This document shows, piece after piece, positions 60,132-64,000 of a DNA stretch of 64,000 nucleotides. Both the position numbers and the translations under genes were made by a program. Position 1 is the first letter of the stretch, and each line of letters starts with the position of its first letter. Origin of the DNA: Artemisia argyi (lineage: Eukaryota > Streptophyta > Magnoliopsida > Asterales > Asteraceae); assembly GCA_030686995.1 (NCBI GenBank), contig CM060685.1:23544065-23608064 (forward strand), written 5' to 3'. Under the pieces are notes generated by a model. The model was not told the DNA's origin and ran no database searches. It saw only the letters and a list, made by a program, of their open reading frames with translations.

Positions 60132-60316
60132 TAAATTTATGAACATGTATATGTATACAAAATGAATTTAAGTGAATGTTTTAGAACATTAATGTACTTA
60201 TAGTATATACTCCCTAGGATGTCATTTGACTTAAAATAAGTTATCTTAGGTAATTATTAAAGAAGATCACCTATTCAATTTCTCAATTTCACATCAAAAA
60301 GAAAAAGAAAAAAAAA

Positions 60317-60510
60317 AGGAAGGTCTTCTATCTAATTTAATACTCAGTTAATATAATCACTAAATAAAATAAAAACCAAAATTGATAGTTACTGAAACAA
60401 TGGCATTTCCTTAAAAGGAAGGTCTTCTATCTAATTTAATACTCAGTTAATATAATCACTAAATAAAATAAAATCCAAAATTGATAGTTACTGAAACAAT
60501 GGCATTTCCT
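60317..60510 (+). repeat. 99-bp tandem duplication
   Basis: GGTCTTCTATCTAATTTAAT starts at 60322 and again at 60421. The units are nearly identical. Confidence 0.9.
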
Positions 60511-61000
60511 TTTTACACCACATTCAGACACATGAAGTAAATACATTGTATTCCCATTTCTCATACACATTACACACAAGTCACAACACTCCTAAGTTTT
60601 TATCATCATTTTCAACCCATATCATCCACTGGTACCACTACACACACCGTGGTCTACTTGACCCCTCACCGCTTCTAACAACTCCGACCATCTAACCCTC
60701 CGTCGTTAGCCGTCGCCCCTCCGACACTGTTTAATACCATCTCATTCCACGCTCTTGTTAATACCGTTGACCACTTCATGCATTTGCCTCTTTACCCATT
60801 CTCTACCACCATTCCAACCTATATCATCCACCACTTATTTGCAGCATAGATCCACATTTCTTTTTTATTATTATTTTTCAGTCAGATCTGACTCTCCGAA
60901 TTTGCTTGAGGGAAATATTGTTTGTGTATGATTCTTAGATAGTTAGATTCACAAGAAAAAGTGAGAGTGTTCTTATTTTGTTTTCGTATCATGTGTTTTG
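60511..61000. other. No gene
   Basis: C-rich stretch at 60610-60740 with repeated CACC/ACCACTT phrases, but no recognised gene. Confidence 0.4.
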
Positions 61001-64000
61001 TGTAACACCCCCAATTCATGATGCAGCGGAATTCAACTTGGGTGTTACTCGACGGCACAACAGTCATAATAATAGAAAACGATCTCTAAACGAATCGTAA
61101 TAAAAAGAGTTGTCATTCATATTATTCAAATATATCAAAGTTTACATAGTGAGGTCCCAAAATGTTGCATTGTTTCAAAACACATCAATATAAAGTCTAT
61201 GATGTTTTTATAGAATGACATAATAGTTTATAGCCTTCTTCCTTCGGTACGTGCCCTTCCCGCTCCATTCTTGATTATCATGGACCTGAAATACATGCTT
61301 AAGAGGTCAACACAAAGGTTGAGTGAAATTCATAGAGTTTGTTTAACGGTTGAACACAATATGTTGGTAGTAATGAGTTAATTAGACTCATACTCATGTT
61401 AGAAAATAAAACAGTTATTATTATGTACTAAGCTCATGCAACCAATACGTTAACGGGTACCAATATCAATCGGCGGTTATGTTGCCCCGGTAAATACTTT
61501 GCCGTCATACTTAATGTTCAAATATAGTGCATTCGTTTGAACTAATCTGCTCAAACAAATGGGATTCGTCAATCCCAATAGGCCTATTCACAATACTCGC
61601 GCTCACTAATACTAGTGATTAAATGGTTCATGATGGGGCCTAGGATTGGCAAGGTAGGTACTTAGTAATAATAAAACAATCAGGCAGCATACAGTTTCAA
61701 AGCATTGTGTTCGGTTTAAAAGTAGCATGTATTCCCCCCAAGGGTTTGTAAAACATTAAAGTAATGTAAGGTGGGGCTATGAACTCACCTTAAACAAGAT
61801 AGCAAGTAACGAAGGTGATGATTGGATCGTGTAGGTTTCTACGAGCAACCTAGAATAGAATGTTGCGACTTAGGATTTGTGTAAAGAATATAACGGAGTG
61901 CCTATATATATGTCTTGCATTTAGTCCATGATGAGGTATGATGTATATTTGTAAGTCTTTGAAAGAAAGATTTATGAACATGTATGTTTTGGTATATCGT
62001 TTACTACCGTTCGGGCTAACATATTTCAGAAGCCATGTTAGTAAGCGTTCGAGGAGCCAGGACACTTTAATTCGTAAATCCACAACTCATCTCGACGGCT
62101 TACATAATGAACTCCTCACATGAAGCTCCCTACTATTGTAGTAGTTGATAAAGTATATAGATATAAGTTTTGATCCGAAAAAGTTACATGTCCGATATTT
62201 GTATAAACTTAGGAAAGTTTATAGTACATGAAGATTGTTATTAGGGGTAGTTTTATAAGTCTTGTATGACCATTTGTCTTGGTAAAATCTCATGGTTTCC
62301 TTTTAGGTGAAGTAGATACAAATTGCTTGTTCCATATATCGCCAATTTCATTGTTTCATGTTTACGCCTTTGTAAGTTGGTTTGGTCATTTCGTCATGGC
62401 CTAGCCATGACCTTTGGTCCTTGTTCCATGGTCATGAGACACTACTTTGGTTCTAGCCATGGTGGTGGTCTTGGTTATAGGTCATAATACCTTTTATTCC
62501 TTTGAAAGTATGACAATAACTTAGTAACTTAAAATATGTAAATAGCTGTTAAGAAAACTGAGAAATATCTCACTCAGAAGGCGTTTTCAAGGCTTGAGCC
62601 TCTTTATTCCTGAATGAAAACGTGATTCCGGACAACTTTCGTGTTTTAACTTTTTCATGAATCGGACCAGAAAGGCCTCTTTTTGCGTGTTTTAGGTTCT
62701 GTCACAGAAATCACAGAAACATTTAGGCAGTTTTGCCGGAAATCTTTGGTAACTTCAAATCGCCATAACTTTTGACTCGTTTACTCTTTTTAGGTGGTTC
62801 AAATTGCTATGGTTTTCTTGTTAAGTCCTCTACTGTAATATGTAATAATCCAATATAAAATTTTTACCATTTTGATCAGGTTATACCAAGATATTCACTA
62901 GTTTGCTTGTTTTAGTAATTTGTTTCAATAAGTCATTACAACAACATCTTTTACTCATCATGGACATAATTACCACACATAATATAGCAAGAATAACATA
63001 TAAATGAGATGAACATGATAAATAAACAAGAAGCATGTTAGGTTTAGGCTTACAACTTTAGGCTTTCTAATTAAAGAAAGGAGTAACTAGTAAGGAAATG
63101 GACTTTGATAGACAAGCTTCAACCCTTTCACTTCAAGCAACCTTTCTACTCTTAGTATTCTTGAAAGATAGATGATAAAGGTTGAGGTGTATTGAGTAGA
63201 TTTAAACTCAAGAGAAAACACCAAGTATGTTAGGGTTTGGATGATTTTTGGTGAAAAATAAGCTATCTAGGGTTTCTATCTTGAACAATCACTTGAACCT
63301 TGCAAGAAATTAGAAGACTAAAAGCTAAAGGTGAGATGGTTTTGGGGTGTGAGATGGCCGGCCATAAGGAGAGGGGAGGGGGTATATATATGCTCTTGAG
63401 GAGGTTACAAAACTTAGGATATTTTAGCAAGAAAACACATGTACACCATCCAAGACAACAAGGCATGAGATCAAGCCACCCAAGGGTGTGACTCCCCCCC
63501 CTTGTGGCGGTTCCAAAAAGATAAGGAGGGGAGGTGGCTTGGCTTGGTATTATCCTTGGTTAATAGATGCATTTTAACTCCGGGAAATGCCAACCGTAAA
63601 TGATTAGGCCTCAAAACGTAAAACCGGGTGTCGTAAAATTATGAAACTTTAAAGTATTGTTAGAAATGTTCATAAGTCCCATAATAAAATATAAAATTGG
63701 TGATAAGTTCCATTTGGGTGGTAAAACCTGCTAAAAGCTGGAAACACGGGTCTAAAACGCGTAATACGTAAAATGTACGAATATTGCGTAAAACTGAGAA
63801 AAGTAAAATGTTACTTTTCTAATATGCTAAAAATGATTTAAAATGATTTATAATGTCTAGACTGGGCTCAGTCTGGTGTCGGTTGGTATTAAATGTCTTT
63901 TAGACATCAAACCGGAAGCCTAAAAATCACGAGATGACTTATAAAATCAAAGAATGATTTTTAGTCAATGGAGGAGGGAAAAATATGTTGACTTAATTTA
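61001..64000 (-). repeat. LTR-like sequence of a Ty3/gypsy element (edge of window)
   Basis: Its left edge TGTAACACCCCC is the complement of the GGGGTGTTACA end typical of many plant gypsy LTRs. On the minus strand, a TATATATACC box near 63380-63390 is followed by a CCCTAAC-rich leader (63180-63300). Phrases such as CCTGAAATACATGC near 61286 resemble 1205-1275. No primer-binding site or coding region is seen, and the other end lies beyond the window, so solo LTR versus full element cannot be decided. Reading frames at 61850-62083 and 63263-63491 look spurious. Confidence 0.4.

Overview
The window is a gene-poor, AT-rich stretch of a plant nuclear genome built almost entirely from nested and decayed transposable elements. 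The best clue to the organism is a degenerate retrotransposon ORF on the minus strand at 21-22.8 kb. Its Cys-rich N-terminus, acidic middle and tail motif KRFVGGNPCL resemble, from memory, retroelement proteins common in Asteraceae (daisy family) assemblies, so Asteraceae is my best guess at moderate confidence. I found no intact host gene, rRNA, tRNA or CRISPR array.

Layout. 1-12.5 kb: an ancient, diverged family of repeated blocks interrupted by a truncated MULE end, a retroposon with a 15-bp target duplication, a hAT MITE and the 3' end of a Ty1/copia element. 12.5-14.6 kb: minisatellites and the right end of a CACTA transposon with a 180-bp subterminal array. 14.66-27.78 kb: a nest. A short element with an 11-bp target duplication was split, inside an (AT)n tract, by an element carrying diverged terminal inverted repeats and host gene fragments (ANP/NPK1-type MAPKKK, possibly QSOX). 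That element was in turn hit, inside a 28-bp minisatellite, by a 6.7-kb LTR retrotransposon without pol. 28.4-35.5 kb: another element with an 11-bp target duplication, a possible Helitron, and a 2-kb MULE with its own nested insert.

36.9-51.6 kb is the most interesting part. Two diverged copies of one Mutator-like element lie in direct tandem. Each encodes a FAR1/MULE transposase whose exons splice in frame to an OTU-type cysteine protease, followed by a small two-exon GRF zinc-finger protein with a helical tail. The linker between transposase and OTU domain carries an Asp tract, an RGRP AT-hook core and repeated DLNxxP (EAR-type) motifs. Copy A keeps the whole transposase but has a broken OTU domain. 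Copy B has lost the FAR1 end but keeps a complete OTU domain. The GRF reading frame is open in both, although copy B has lost the ATG.

51.8-64 kb: non-coding sequence with a PIF/Harbinger-like MITE, a short Helitron with textbook termini, a TRIM-like LTR element with a tRNA-Met-type primer site, another Helitron 3' end, two Tourist-like MITEs in opposite orientation, and LTR-like sequence at the right edge. All calls are by eye. Family names rest on motifs and target-site duplications, not on database searches.
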